Shown: positions 17,504 through 26,632 of the stretch, piece after piece
How positions within the stretch are numbered: the first letter of the stretch is position 1
Layout: each line of letters begins with the position of its first letter
Assembly (NCBI GenBank): GCA_021815205.1
Contig: JAKAHD010000006.1
Location: 1 to 41,999, forward strand
Origin: a bacterium
GTDB lineage: Bacteria; Patescibacteriota; Minisyncoccia; UBA6257; GWB1-50-10
Direction of reading: 5' to 3'
DNA length: 41,999 nt
Made by a program: the position numbers and the translations under genes
Notes under the pieces: model-generated
The model's database searches: none
Told to the model about the DNA's origin: nothing
Seen by the model: only the letters and a program-made list of their open reading frames with translations

Positions 17504-18526
17504 ATGGCAAAAATAGCAATCAACGGATTCGGTCGTATCGGACGGCTGTTTCTCCGGCAGGCGTTCGAGTTGCCCGATCTTGAGATGGTCGCGATCAATG
17601 ATCTTGGTGATGTGGAAAACCTCGCGTACCTCTTAAGATATGATTCCGTGTATGGAAGGTTCGGGCATGAGGTGCGTGTCGAGGGAGATCATCTCGTGAT
17701 AGACGGGAAGTCCATCGCATTTTTGCAGGTAAAGGACCCCACCCAGCTTCCGTGGGGAGCGCTCGGCGTCGATGTGGCAGTTGAGGCAACTGGATTATTC
17801 GATTTGTACGAGAGGGCGAAAGCGCATCTCGCCTCGGGTGCAAAGCGCGTCGTGATTACCGCCCCCGCGAAGGATGAAGATGGCGCCGAGGGGCAGACGG
17901 TCTTGATGGGCGTGAATGAAGAGAAGATAAAAACATGCACGATCACCTCGAACGGGTCGTGCACGACGAACTCCGCATCGCCCGTGATCCGGGTGCTTTC
18001 CGAAGCGCTCGGGATCCAAAAAGCAATGCTCTCAACGGTGCACGCGTATACTTCGTCGCAGGCGCTTGTGGATAGTCCCGTGCGCAGCGGCCATGATTTT
18101 AGAAAAGGACGAGCGGCGGCGCAGAATATCGTTCCAGAAACAACCGGCGCGGCAATCTCCGTCGCGCGCGCCATTCCCGAGGTGAAAGGAAAGTTCGACG
18201 GCGTCTCGTTCCGCGTGCCGAACATCACCGGGTCTCTCTCGAGTATCACGGTGCTTACGAAGCGGGCAACAACCGTCGAGGAAATTCAAAAAATTCTTTC
18301 CGATGCCGCCGCGTTGCCGCGCTGGCAGGGAATACTCAAAGTAACAACCGATCAGCTTGTCTCCTCTGATATCGTGGGCGAGCCGTACGGCGCGATCGTT
18401 CCGCTTGATCTCATTAAAGTTGTGGACGGCGATCTCGTGAACGTGCTCTCGTGGTATGACAACGAAGCGGGATATGTTTCGACGTTGGTAAGACATGTTC
18501 AAAAGGCGGCGGCATTCATTAAGTAA
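17504..18526 (+). CDS. gap: Glyceraldehyde-3-phosphate dehydrogenase, type I
   Basis: MAKIAINGFGRIGRLFLRQAF; SNGSCTTNSASPVIRVL (ASCTTN variant); WYDNEAGYVSTLVRHV. Confidence 0.95.
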   Translation: MAKIAINGFGRIGRLFLRQAFELPDLEMVAINDLGDVENLAYLLRYDSVYGRFGHEVRVEGDHLVIDGKSIAFLQVKDPTQLPWGALGVDVAVEATGLFDLYERAKAHLASGAKRVVITAPAKDEDGAEGQTVLMGVNEEKIKTCTITSNGSCTTNSASPVIRVLSEALGIQKAMLSTVHAYTSSQALVDSPVRSGHDFRKGRAAAQNIVPETTGAAISVARAIPEVKGKFDGVSFRVPNITGSLSSITVLTKRATTVEEIQKILSDAAALPRWQGILKVTTDQLVSSDIVGEPYGAIVPLDLIKVVDGDLVNVLSWYDNEAGYVSTLVRHVQKAAAFIK

Positions 18527-18632
18527 ATCCGAAATCCGAAACAAATTCGAATGACCAAAATCCTAAATTACAAAACACGTGTTTCGGTCATTGTGATTTC
18601 GTATTTTGATCATTGTTTCGGATTTATGTCCC
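18526..18632. repeat. Family D dispersed imperfect palindrome (AAATCCGAAACAAATTCGAA...GTTTCGGATTT)
   Basis: Inverted ends; related to an insertion in 16S at 31749-31874. Confidence 0.75.
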
Positions 18633-18717
18633 TTCGGTCATCCCTGCGGGAGATGTCCCGTAGGGAAAGACGTCTCCCGTAGGGAGAGAAATTAGGATTT
18701 AGGATTTCGTAAAAACT

Positions 18718-19257
18718 ATGTTGCTCTACATCGGTGCCGATCATAACGGGTTTGCTTTGAAGGAACACCTGAAAACGTTCCTTAAGGAGAGCGGCTATAC
18801 CGTCACGGATGTTCGAGATGCTACGCTTGATCAGAATGACGATTATCCCGATATTGCCGCCGAGGTCGGGCGGCGCGTAAGCCGGGAAATTGAAACCGCG
18901 CGCGGCATCGTGATCTGCAAGTCCGGCGTCGGCGTGGATGTGGTCACAAACAAATTTCCGAGAATACGCACGGTGCTTGCGATGACGCCGGACCAGGCGT
19001 TCGACGCGAGGAATGACGACGACGTGAACGTACTCGCGCTGGGCGCGGGGTATCTTGATCTTCAGATTGCGAAGAAGATTCTCATTACGTGGCTTGAGAC
19101 GCCGTTTTCGAATGAGCCGCGATTCAGGCGCCGCATCGAAAAAATTTCGAGGATTGAGCAGTATATTCTGCACACACCGTATTCCGAAGCCGAAGAAGAA
19201 CGGAAAGACGATGCTCTGGGACCGCACAACTCCCCCTCTCAAGGATTACGTTGGTAA
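18718..19257 (+). CDS. rpiB: Ribose-5-phosphate isomerase B
   Basis: MLLYIGADHNGFALKEHLKTFL; CKSGVGVDVVTNKFPRIRTVLA. Confidence 0.9.
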   Translation: MLLYIGADHNGFALKEHLKTFLKESGYTVTDVRDATLDQNDDYPDIAAEVGRRVSREIETARGIVICKSGVGVDVVTNKFPRIRTVLAMTPDQAFDARNDDDVNVLALGAGYLDLQIAKKILITWLETPFSNEPRFRRRIEKISRIEQYILHTPYSEAEEERKDDALGPHNSPSQGLRW

Positions 19258-19266
19258 TCCCCGCCT

Positions 19267-19926
19267 ATGGAAATAGTCCCCGTCATAAATTGTTTGGATA
19301 GGATTTGCATACGGGAACGCTGGGAAGGACTTCGAAAACTCGACGCGCACGCCGTGCATTTCGATGTGGCGGACGGTGTGTTTGCGCCCGTCGTGTCTCC
19401 TCTCACCCCGCAGTTGTTACGCGAGCTTCTCAGAGAAGATCCCGATGTGCACATTGAGATCCACCTCATGGTCCGCGATCCGGAGGTGGTGATCGAGGCG
19501 TGGCTTGAAGCGGGCGCGAAGCGAATCATCGCGCATATCGAAGCGGCGCATGACATCCCGTACCTTATGCGCATGGCGGAGGAGTACGGGGCGCTACCGG
19601 TTTTGGGGGTGATGCAGAAAACGGAGATAAAAAAGATCGCCGGTGTTCTTGAAGCGCACGGCATTCGCGATGCTCACCTTTTGGAGGTTGCTCCCGGTTT
19701 TTCGGGACAGGAGATGAATCCGAAAGCTTCGGAAAGGATACGTACACTGCGTTCCGAGATTCCCGATGTGCGGATCACGATCGACGGCGGTGTGGATGCC
19801 CTAACTGTGGTCGCAATCCGCGATGCGGGAGCCGTGCGCGCCGTCTCCTCGTCGTTTATTTGGGAGAGCGAACACCCGAGAGAGGCATATGAGAGTTTGA
19901 AGAAAATCGGGGAGGAGAAAATGTAA
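19267..19926 (+). CDS. rpe: Ribulose-phosphate 3-epimerase-like protein
   Basis: AHAVHFDVADGVFAPVVS; IEIHLMVRDPE; EVAPGFSGQEMNPKA; RITIDGGV. Confidence 0.85.
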   Translation: MEIVPVINCLDRICIRERWEGLRKLDAHAVHFDVADGVFAPVVSPLTPQLLRELLREDPDVHIEIHLMVRDPEVVIEAWLEAGAKRIIAHIEAAHDIPYLMRMAEEYGALPVLGVMQKTEIKKIAGVLEAHGIRDAHLLEVAPGFSGQEMNPKASERIRTLRSEIPDVRITIDGGVDALTVVAIRDAGAVRAVSSSFIWESEHPREAYESLKKIGEEKM

Positions 19927-19992
19927 TGCGAAATTACGGAAGAACGTTCTTCTGCATGATTCGCATAGGGTATTAGCATGTTTCGCATTATT
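19924..19992. repeat. Family F dispersed palindrome (AATGCGAAA...TTTCGCATT)
   Basis: Inverted ends; similar to 22154-22240 and 31100-31190. Confidence 0.75.
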
Positions 19993-20098
19993 CTCCTTCG
20001 CCCGAATACCTCTGTCGCGTGCGATGAGGATGGAGGGCGAGGAGCACCCTTCCGTAGTCCGCTCGAGGCGGACGAAGGAGGGTTAGATCCAGGACGAA

Positions 20099-20127
20099 TT
20101 CCGATACCGCACCGCAAGCGATGCGGT
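20099..20127. terminator. Hairpin downstream of pyrG (GATACCGCA..TGCGGTATC), terminator-like without clear U-tract
   Basis: Inverted repeat abutting the pyrG 3' end. Confidence 0.45.
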
Positions 20128-20131
20128 ATCT

Positions 20132-21757
20132 TCATTTCTTTAGGGAGGCCTTGATAAAACTTATAAAAAGAGGGTGAGGACGGAGCGGACGGGATTTTAA
20201 TTCCGGGTGGAACTGCGTGCCGAGGAAGAAGGGATGTATTTTCCTTGGTAATTCGAATATCTCCATGAGGTGTTTGTCGGGGGACGTGCCGGAAAACACG
20301 CCTCCTTTCTTCTCTATTCTTTCGATGTAGTCCGGATTTACCTCGTAGCGGTGGCGGTGGCGTTCTGATATCTTTCGTTTCCCGTATGCGTGCGCCGCAA
20401 TGGAGCCCGAGGCGAGGAGCGCGGGGTAGGCGCCAAGCCGCATCGTGCCGCCGTAGTCCTTCTTCATGAGCCTTTCTTTTTGTTCGGGAAGGATATCAAT
20501 CACGGGGTGCGAAGTCGTGGAATTAATCTCCGTCGTATGCGCATCCTTGAGGTGCAGTACGTCGCGCGCGAACTCCACCACGGCGAGTTGCATGCCGTAG
20601 CAGAGCCCGAAGTAGGGGATGCGATGCGTACGCGCGTACTGGATCGCCTTAATCTTTCCCTCGACGCCGCGTTTCCCGAATCCTCCCGGGATAATGATGC
20701 CGTCGTATTCAGAGAGGTTTTTTAGGTGTTCGGGATGTCGTTCAAACTCCTCGCTGTCAATCCACTCGATAACCGGATGGCGATGACAAACATATGCGGC
20801 ATGTTTAATCGCTTCGAGCACGGAGATATACGCGTCGGTAAGAATAAAATTTCCTGTTCCAAAATATTTTCCCACGATTCCTATCTTCACATCGCCCTTC
20901 AGTCTTTTGAGAGTTCGGTTCAGCCGTTTCCACTCTTTGAGGTCGCGTTTTTTGGGGCGAAGCTCCAATTTTTTCATGATCATTTCACTGATGTGATCCT
21001 TCTCAAAGTTCAGGGGTATCTCGTAGATAGTATTCACATCCGGCGCGGAGATGATGCTCCCTTTTTCCATGCCGCACATATACTCGAGCTTTTCCTTCCG
21101 CTTGCCGTCGATCGGTACCGCGGCGCGCGCGACTACAAGATCGGGATGAAGTCCCGCGGTGTTCAAGTTGCGGATCGCGTGCTGGGTCGGTTTCGTTTTG
21201 AGTTCGTTTCCCCCGACGCCCAGCGCGGGGATGTAACTCACGAGTGCGAGAATAACATCCTTCGGATTTTTTTGCTTCATAAGGCGCACCGCTTCGAGGA
21301 AGAGGAGATTCTGATAATCACCGATCGTGCCCCCGACTTCAATGATGACGATATCCGCCTTTGCTTTTATTCCGGCACGCTTGATCCGGCGTATCACCTC
21401 GAGCGGAATGTCGGGGATCACATGCACGCAATTTCCCTTGAACTCGAGGTTTCGTTCTTTCTTTATCACGTTCAGGTAAACGCTGCCCGTCGTCATGTAG
21501 TTCGCGCCTGAGAGGTCGATGTTCAGGAAACGTTCGTAGTTTCCCATATCCTGATCGCACTCCATTCCATCGTCCAGTACGAAGACCTCCCCGTGTTCGG
21601 TGGGGTTCATGGTACCGGCATCAACATTTACATAAGGATCAATCTTAATCGCGGTGACTTTAAATCCCTTTCCCTGGAGAATTGCCCCTATCGAGGCGGC
21701 CGCCACTCCTTTTCCTACGCTCGACATAACCCCTCCTGTTACGAAAATATATTTCAT
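20132..21757 (-). CDS. pyrG: CTP synthase
   Basis: MKYIFVTGGVMSSVGKGVAAASIGAILQGKGFKVTAIKIDPYVNVDAGTMNPTEHGEVFVLDDG; GLCYGMQ glutaminase nucleophile. Confidence 0.97.
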   Translation of the reverse strand: MKYIFVTGGVMSSVGKGVAAASIGAILQGKGFKVTAIKIDPYVNVDAGTMNPTEHGEVFVLDDGMECDQDMGNYERFLNIDLSGANYMTTGSVYLNVIKKERNLEFKGNCVHVIPDIPLEVIRRIKRAGIKAKADIVIIEVGGTIGDYQNLLFLEAVRLMKQKNPKDVILALVSYIPALGVGGNELKTKPTQHAIRNLNTAGLHPDLVVARAAVPIDGKRKEKLEYMCGMEKGSIISAPDVNTIYEIPLNFEKDHISEMIMKKLELRPKKRDLKEWKRLNRTLKRLKGDVKIGIVGKYFGTGNFILTDAYISVLEAIKHAAYVCHRHPVIEWIDSEEFERHPEHLKNLSEYDGIIIPGGFGKRGVEGKIKAIQYARTHRIPYFGLCYGMQLAVVEFARDVLHLKDAHTTEINSTTSHPVIDILPEQKERLMKKDYGGTMRLGAYPALLASGSIAAHAYGKRKISERHRHRYEVNPDYIERIEKKGGVFSGTSPDKHLMEIFELPRKIHPFFLGTQFHPELKSRPLRPHPLFISFIKASLKK

Positions 21758-21877
21758 CCCGTTAGAAATAGATCGCGATCATGCGATCTAATATTAAATT
21801 TGATACCTCGACTTATTATCATAGAAATTTATCTTTCATCCCATTTCGAAACGCGATCGCGATTTCTAACGGGATTC
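21757..21877. repeat. Imperfect palindromic element, ATCCCGTTAGAAAT/ATTTCTAACGGGAT ends, abutting the pyrG start
   Basis: 14-bp terminal inverted arms plus inner GATCGCG arms. Confidence 0.8.
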
Positions 21878-21897
21878 ATGTTTTTGTTGTTTAAAAA

Positions 21898-22073
21898 ATA
21901 AATCCCCACACCTTCCTGCGAGGTATTAAACCCCGCAGGAAGGACTTCTCCGCCGCCCATTCACCCTCACACCTATGCCGTAGGTGAGGGTTCATCCCCG
22001 AAGCCAAGCCCCCACCATCCCAAAAGGTATTGGGGCAAGCTACGGGGTATTCTGGGAAGGTGTAAGGATAAAG
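21898..22073. repeat. Family B cruciform-like element, copy 2
   Basis: ATCCCCACACCTTCC...GGAAGGTGTAAGGAT ends; internal hairpin CCTTCCTGCG..CGCAGGAAGG. Confidence 0.85.
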
Positions 22074-22153
22074 TCCCGACTTTCTAGGGGGTGCCTTTCA
22101 TCATTGTACCTGCCGCTCTTCCTTTTGCATTGTGGATAAAAAATAAAGATGTA

Positions 22154-22240
22154 ATGCGAAACCACGAGTACACTATGCGAATCCGGCGGAAAACGTTTTT
22201 CGCATAATTCGCATAGAGCATGAGCATGTTTCGCATTCTG
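22154..22240. repeat. Family F dispersed palindrome, copy 2
   Basis: AATGCGAAACCACGAGTACACTATGCGAATC...CATGTTTCGCATT. Confidence 0.75.
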
Positions 22241-22264
22241 CGCCCCCCATTTCCCGTTTTTTGC

Positions 22265-22270
22265 TATAAT
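22265..22270 (+). promoter_or_regulatory. -10 box TATAAT, 7 nt before ATG 22278
   Basis: TATAAT-gaggtac-ATG. Confidence 0.55.
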
Positions 22271-22277
22271 GAGGTAC

Positions 22278-23138
22278 ATGACTCCTTTGCACGAAGGGAA
22301 ATTGAAGTATCTCGAGGAACTTGCGAATAGAATCCGCGAGGACGTGATCGAAATGCTCCTCGAGGCGGGTTCGGGACATTCCGCGGGCCCCTTGGGGATG
22401 GCGGATATCTTCACCGTGCTCTACTTCCATGTTTTGAAACATGATCCGAAGTATCCGGAGTGGCCCGATCGGGATCGTCTGGTGCTTTCAAATGGCCATA
22501 TCTGTCCCGTGCTCTATGCCGCGATGGCGCATGCGGGATACTTTCCCCTTGAAGAATTGAAGACACTAAGAAAAATAAACTCCCGCCTGCAGGGGCACCC
22601 GCACCGCACGGCGCTTCCCGGACTCGAGACGACGTCGGGCCCTTTAGGGTCCGGCCTCTCGCAGGCAATCGGTATTGCGCTTGCGGCACGGCTCGATAAC
22701 AAAAAGTACCGCACCTACTGTCTCGGTTCGGATGGAGAGTTAAATGAGGGGAATACGTGGGAAGCGATACTCTTCGCCGCGAAAAACAGGATTTCGAATC
22801 TCACGCTCGTCATCGATCGGAATAACATTCAGATTGACGGCTATACCGAATCAATCATGCCGCTTGAGCCACTGAAGGAAAAATTTGAGGCGTTCAACTG
22901 GCACGTCTTGGAAATCAACGGCCACGATATGGAGGAGTTCGTTTCCGCAGTAAGCGAGGCCGAGGCAATTTTTGAGAAACCGACTGTTATCATCGCGCAT
23001 ACGATTCCCGGAAAGGGGGTGAGTTTCATGGAGCGCGATTATCACTGGCATGGGAAGCCGCCGGATAAGCGGGAGGCGAAAGAAGCGATGGAAGAGCTCC
23101 GCACGCTCGGGGGAAGGATACGGAGCGAACATGAGTAA
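22278..23138 (+). CDS. Transketolase, N-terminal subunit
   Basis: TPP-binding GSDGELNEGNTWEAILFAAKNRISNLTLVIDRNNIQIDG; GHSAGPLGMADIFTVLYF. Confidence 0.93.
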   Translation: MTPLHEGKLKYLEELANRIREDVIEMLLEAGSGHSAGPLGMADIFTVLYFHVLKHDPKYPEWPDRDRLVLSNGHICPVLYAAMAHAGYFPLEELKTLRKINSRLQGHPHRTALPGLETTSGPLGSGLSQAIGIALAARLDNKKYRTYCLGSDGELNEGNTWEAILFAAKNRISNLTLVIDRNNIQIDGYTESIMPLEPLKEKFEAFNWHVLEINGHDMEEFVSAVSEAEAIFEKPTVIIAHTIPGKGVSFMERDYHWHGKPPDKREAKEAMEELRTLGGRIRSEHE

Positions 23139-23140
23139 CG

Positions 23141-23228
23141 AATTTTAAATTCTTAATTTTTAAATTTTAATTGAATGCATAAGTTTTAAAATTGATTTAA
23201 AATTTAGAACTTGAAATTTAAAATTGTC
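23141..23228. repeat. Family C AT-rich dispersed repeat, copy 1
   Basis: Near reverse complement of 24222-24305. Confidence 0.8.
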
Positions 23229-23231
23229 TGT

Positions 23232-24221
23232 ATGTTAACCGATAAACTCAAACTCAATCCCAAGCTCTTCGATAAAGATATCGAGATGAGGCCTACCCGC
23301 GATGGGTACGGCGAGGGGCTTGTGCTTGCGGCGCGGGAACACCAGAACGTGGTGGCGCTCACCGCCGACCTTACCGAATCAACGAGAACCGAGGCGTTTG
23401 CCAATGAATTTCCAGAGCGGTTTTTCGAGGTGGGTGTTGCGGAACAGAATATGGCGACAATTGCGGCGGGCTTGGGCATTACGGGGAAGATCCCTTTTAT
23501 CGCTTCGTATGCGACATTCTCTCCCGGAAGGAATTACGAGCAAATCAGGACGACGATCGCCTACAACAATTCGAACGTAAAAATCGCGGGGCATCATGCT
23601 GGGATTTCCGTGGGACCCGACGGCGCGACCCATCAGGCGACTGAGGATATCGCGATCATGCGGGCGATGCCGAACACAAAAGTATTCGTACCCTGCGACG
23701 CGATCGAGGCGCGGAAAGCGACGCTCGCCGCCGCAAAAATCTGGGGCCCCGTATACCTTCGTTTCGGCAGGGAAAAGAGTCCCGTAATTACCACGGAGAC
23801 GACACCCTTTACGCCCGGGAAGGCGGAGGTGTTCTGGAGATCGAGGAAACCGAAAGTGGCGATTATCGCCTGCGGCATACTTGTATATCGCGCGCTCCTT
23901 GCGGCGCGGGAACTCGAGAAGCGTAAGATTGGCGCCGTTGTCGTAAACAATCACTCAATAAAACCGATTGATGAGAAGACCATACTTGAGGTTGCGAAAC
24001 AGACGGGCGCGGTCGTGACCACGGAGGAGCATCAAGTAAACGGAGGGCTCGGCGGTGCGGTTGTGGAAGTCCTCGCGAAACATTACCCCGTTCCGATGGA
24101 GTTTGTGGGACTTCACGATACCTTCGGAGAATCAGGCAAGCCGGAGGAACTCATTGAGAAGTACGGGATGGGAGTGAAGGATATCGTAGCCGCGGTGAAG
24201 AAAGTGATGGGGAGAAAATAA
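23232..24221 (+). CDS. Transketolase, C-terminal subunit
   Basis: MRPTRDGYGEGLVLAAREHQNVVALTADLTEST; FFEVGVAEQNMATIAAGLGITGKIPFIASYATF. Confidence 0.93.
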   Translation: MLTDKLKLNPKLFDKDIEMRPTRDGYGEGLVLAAREHQNVVALTADLTESTRTEAFANEFPERFFEVGVAEQNMATIAAGLGITGKIPFIASYATFSPGRNYEQIRTTIAYNNSNVKIAGHHAGISVGPDGATHQATEDIAIMRAMPNTKVFVPCDAIEARKATLAAAKIWGPVYLRFGREKSPVITTETTPFTPGKAEVFWRSRKPKVAIIACGILVYRALLAARELEKRKIGAVVVNNHSIKPIDEKTILEVAKQTGAVVTTEEHQVNGGLGGAVVEVLAKHYPVPMEFVGLHDTFGESGKPEELIEKYGMGVKDIVAAVKKVMGRK

Positions 24222-24305
24222 TTTTAAATTTCAAGTTCTAGATTTTAAATCAATTTTAAAACTTATACATTCGATTAAAATTTAAAATTAAGAATTTAAA
24301 ATTGC
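24222..24305. repeat. Family C AT-rich dispersed repeat, copy 2 (inverted relative to copy 1)
   Basis: AATTTTAAATTTCAAGTTCTAGATTTTAAATCAATTTTAAAACTTATACATTCGATTAAAATTTAAAATTAAGAATTTAAAATTG. Confidence 0.8.
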
Positions 24306-24309
24306 GTAT

Positions 24310-25335
24310 ATGTTTGACGTTGTTTCCATCGGTTCAATCACGCGCGACGCATTCTTCGATGCGTCTTCGTTTCCTCTCGTTTCAGATCCGAACACTCCCT
24401 CCCGCGAAGGGTTCTTACTGCCCCTCGGCGACAAGCTCGATATCGCGGACGTGTATTTCACGATCGGGGGAAATGCCGCAAATGCGAGCGTGACGTTCTC
24501 GCGACAGAAATGGTATGCCGCGTGCGTCGGGAAAATAGGGAATGATGTCGCGGGAGAAGAAGTGGTCCGCCGTCTCAAGAAGGAAAGAGTCGCAACGAAA
24601 TTTCTTCCCGTTTCGGAGACGCTTCCTACGGCGTACTCCGTCTTGCTTATGAGGAACGGCGAACGTACGATTTTGGGATATCACGGCGCTTCGAATGAGT
24701 TTTCGATGAACGATCTCCGCCTTAAAAAACTCCGGGCGAAATGGTGGTATGTCTCGCTCTCCGGCGAGTCGGAGAAGATGTATAAGCCGCTTATCGCCTA
24801 CGCGAAAAAAGAGGAAATCGCCGTCGCGGTAAACCCGAGCGGGTACCAGCTTATGCATCGGCGCAACGAGATTCTGAAGTCGCTTAAGGACATCTCATTG
24901 CTTGTTTTAAATGAAGAGGAGGCCGCGCTCCTTACCGGCATCCCATTCTCGCGCGAGCGGGAGGTATTTCAGAAACTCGACGCGCTCACTTCGCCCGGCA
25001 TTCTTGCGGTTACGAACGGAGCGAAAGGAGTAACGGTCTCCGATGGGCATCGTGTGTATCGTGCGGGTACCTTCAGGGAGAAGAAGCTCGTTGATCGAAC
25101 CGGCGCGGGAGACGCATTTGGGAGCGGATTTGTCGCGGGGTTGCTCCGTGCGAAGATTACCAAGAAGAACATCCGTACCGCTTCCGAGGCGCATATCAAC
25201 GAAGCAATTCGGCTTGCGAGCGCGAATGCTACCTCGGTCGTGGAGCATAGAGGAGCGACGGAAGGGATACTCACCCGAAAAGAGGCCGATGCGCCGCGGT
25301 TCCGGCGCCTCACGGTTGCCGTTCAAGCCGTCTAA
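24310..25335 (+). CDS. PfkB-family carbohydrate kinase
   Basis: TIGGNAANASVTFSRQ; DRTGAGDAFGSGFVAGLL. Confidence 0.9.
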   Translation: MFDVVSIGSITRDAFFDASSFPLVSDPNTPSREGFLLPLGDKLDIADVYFTIGGNAANASVTFSRQKWYAACVGKIGNDVAGEEVVRRLKKERVATKFLPVSETLPTAYSVLLMRNGERTILGYHGASNEFSMNDLRLKKLRAKWWYVSLSGESEKMYKPLIAYAKKEEIAVAVNPSGYQLMHRRNEILKSLKDISLLVLNEEEAALLTGIPFSREREVFQKLDALTSPGILAVTNGAKGVTVSDGHRVYRAGTFREKKLVDRTGAGDAFGSGFVAGLLRAKITKKNIRTASEAHINEAIRLASANATSVVEHRGATEGILTRKEADAPRFRRLTVAVQAV

Positions 25336-25339
25336 TCTC

Positions 25340-26575
25340 ATGGATCACTTCGAGTACGTGGGGAAAATTCTCGGGGTTGATGCGATGTCGCTCATGAACC
25401 TCGATGCCGCGATGGAAGCGCGTACGGGGAAGAAAAATGTGTTGCGGAATATTGCGGAGCGCAACGCGGAGATGATAGAGGTCACCCTCGCTACCTTGAA
25501 TAGCGCGAACCACTCCGCGCCTCATATAAGGAGCGTGCTTCGTCAAACCATCTTAAACCACGAGAAACACCTCATGGGGTTCCTGGATAAAGTCGAAGGG
25601 GAGACCGAGTTCGAAAAAGCCGCGAAGCTGGCGCGGAAGATCGCGACGTGCGGAAAAGGCTTTTTCTTGAAGAAAGAGCTTGCAAAAGAGATATTGGAAA
25701 AGAGGAAGCCGGAGAGGCTGCTGACATACCTTCAAGTGAAGACCGTAGATGAGGCGCTCCAAAGGCACGACGTCACGGAACTTTTTAGCGCGCTTCGGTT
25801 TATCGAGTCCGACGAATGGATGCATGAAACGTTCGATATCGCGTATGGGGATTTCACGGCGCGCGACTTCGAGGAGCGAGATATCGAAATTTCCGTCTTG
25901 GGGCCGGAATGGAAGACGGTCTCTGAGACGTTTGTAAAAAAGAAGCATCACAACGTGAGCCATCTGAAGGAGTTCGGGGTGATCTTCGTGAACCCGATCA
26001 AGGAGAATATTCCGGGAAAATTTCTCCGGGATTTCGCGTTGCTTCTGCATTACTTCCACGAGATCGATTTTTATTCAAGACTTTTCAGGAGGTATTCCTC
26101 CGCACCCGATTTCGCGGCGAACTTCAAGAAACTCTTAAGAGGCGATGTCCCCGAAATATACAAAACGAATGCAGGCGAGTGGCTTGTGGTGCCGCGTTAC
26201 TTGTGGAAGATCAATCCCGAAGATCCGCGGCTATATCTCCCGCGCGTGAATCCAGAGTCCCTACATTGGGCGCGGGGCGAGCGGGATCTCACGTCCTTTG
26301 CGGCGCCCGAAGCGCATCTTGATCTCAAGATCTGGCATAACCTCGACTGGGTGGGCGGTAGCTTCGCCGATGGGGGAGAAGAGATCGTAAGTTTTGATCT
26401 TGAAGACAACGCGATGTCGCTCGTGTCCTTTATGGAAGGGAAAGATGAGTCGTTCAATTATCACCAGCGCGAGAGCATGTGGACGAAGCTCTTCGAGGAG
26501 TACGCAGGCGGGGAAGAGAAAATGGAGAAACTCCTTATAGGACATTTTAATGAAGGAATCATTGCATCTTCGTAG
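25340..26575 (+). CDS. Conserved-looking hypothetical protein inside the carbon-metabolism cluster
   Basis: ORF from MDHFEYVGKILGVDAMSLMNLDAAMEARTGKKNVLRNIAERN, closely downstream of PfkB; no family recognised. Confidence 0.75.
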   Translation: MDHFEYVGKILGVDAMSLMNLDAAMEARTGKKNVLRNIAERNAEMIEVTLATLNSANHSAPHIRSVLRQTILNHEKHLMGFLDKVEGETEFEKAAKLARKIATCGKGFFLKKELAKEILEKRKPERLLTYLQVKTVDEALQRHDVTELFSALRFIESDEWMHETFDIAYGDFTARDFEERDIEISVLGPEWKTVSETFVKKKHHNVSHLKEFGVIFVNPIKENIPGKFLRDFALLLHYFHEIDFYSRLFRRYSSAPDFAANFKKLLRGDVPEIYKTNAGEWLVVPRYLWKINPEDPRLYLPRVNPESLHWARGERDLTSFAAPEAHLDLKIWHNLDWVGGSFADGGEEIVSFDLEDNAMSLVSFMEGKDESFNYHQRESMWTKLFEEYAGGEEKMEKLLIGHFNEGIIASS

Positions 26576-26610
26576 GGTGTCCAACCTCCTAAGGAGGTTG
26601 GACACCCTAC
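26572..26610. repeat. Palindrome family A, 19-bp arms; overlaps the stop codon of the preceding CDS
   Basis: GTAGGGTGTCCAACCTCCT-A-AGGAGGTTGGACACCCTAC. Confidence 0.95.
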
Positions 26611-26632
26611 TTGTTATACTAAGTATAAGTAT

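Noticed and set aside
20726-21511. Long + strand ORFs opposite pyrG, and similar shadow ORFs (2371-3003, 11698-12369, 37198-38091)
   Set aside because: Antisense to well-supported genes, composition typical of shadow reading frames, no recognisable domains.
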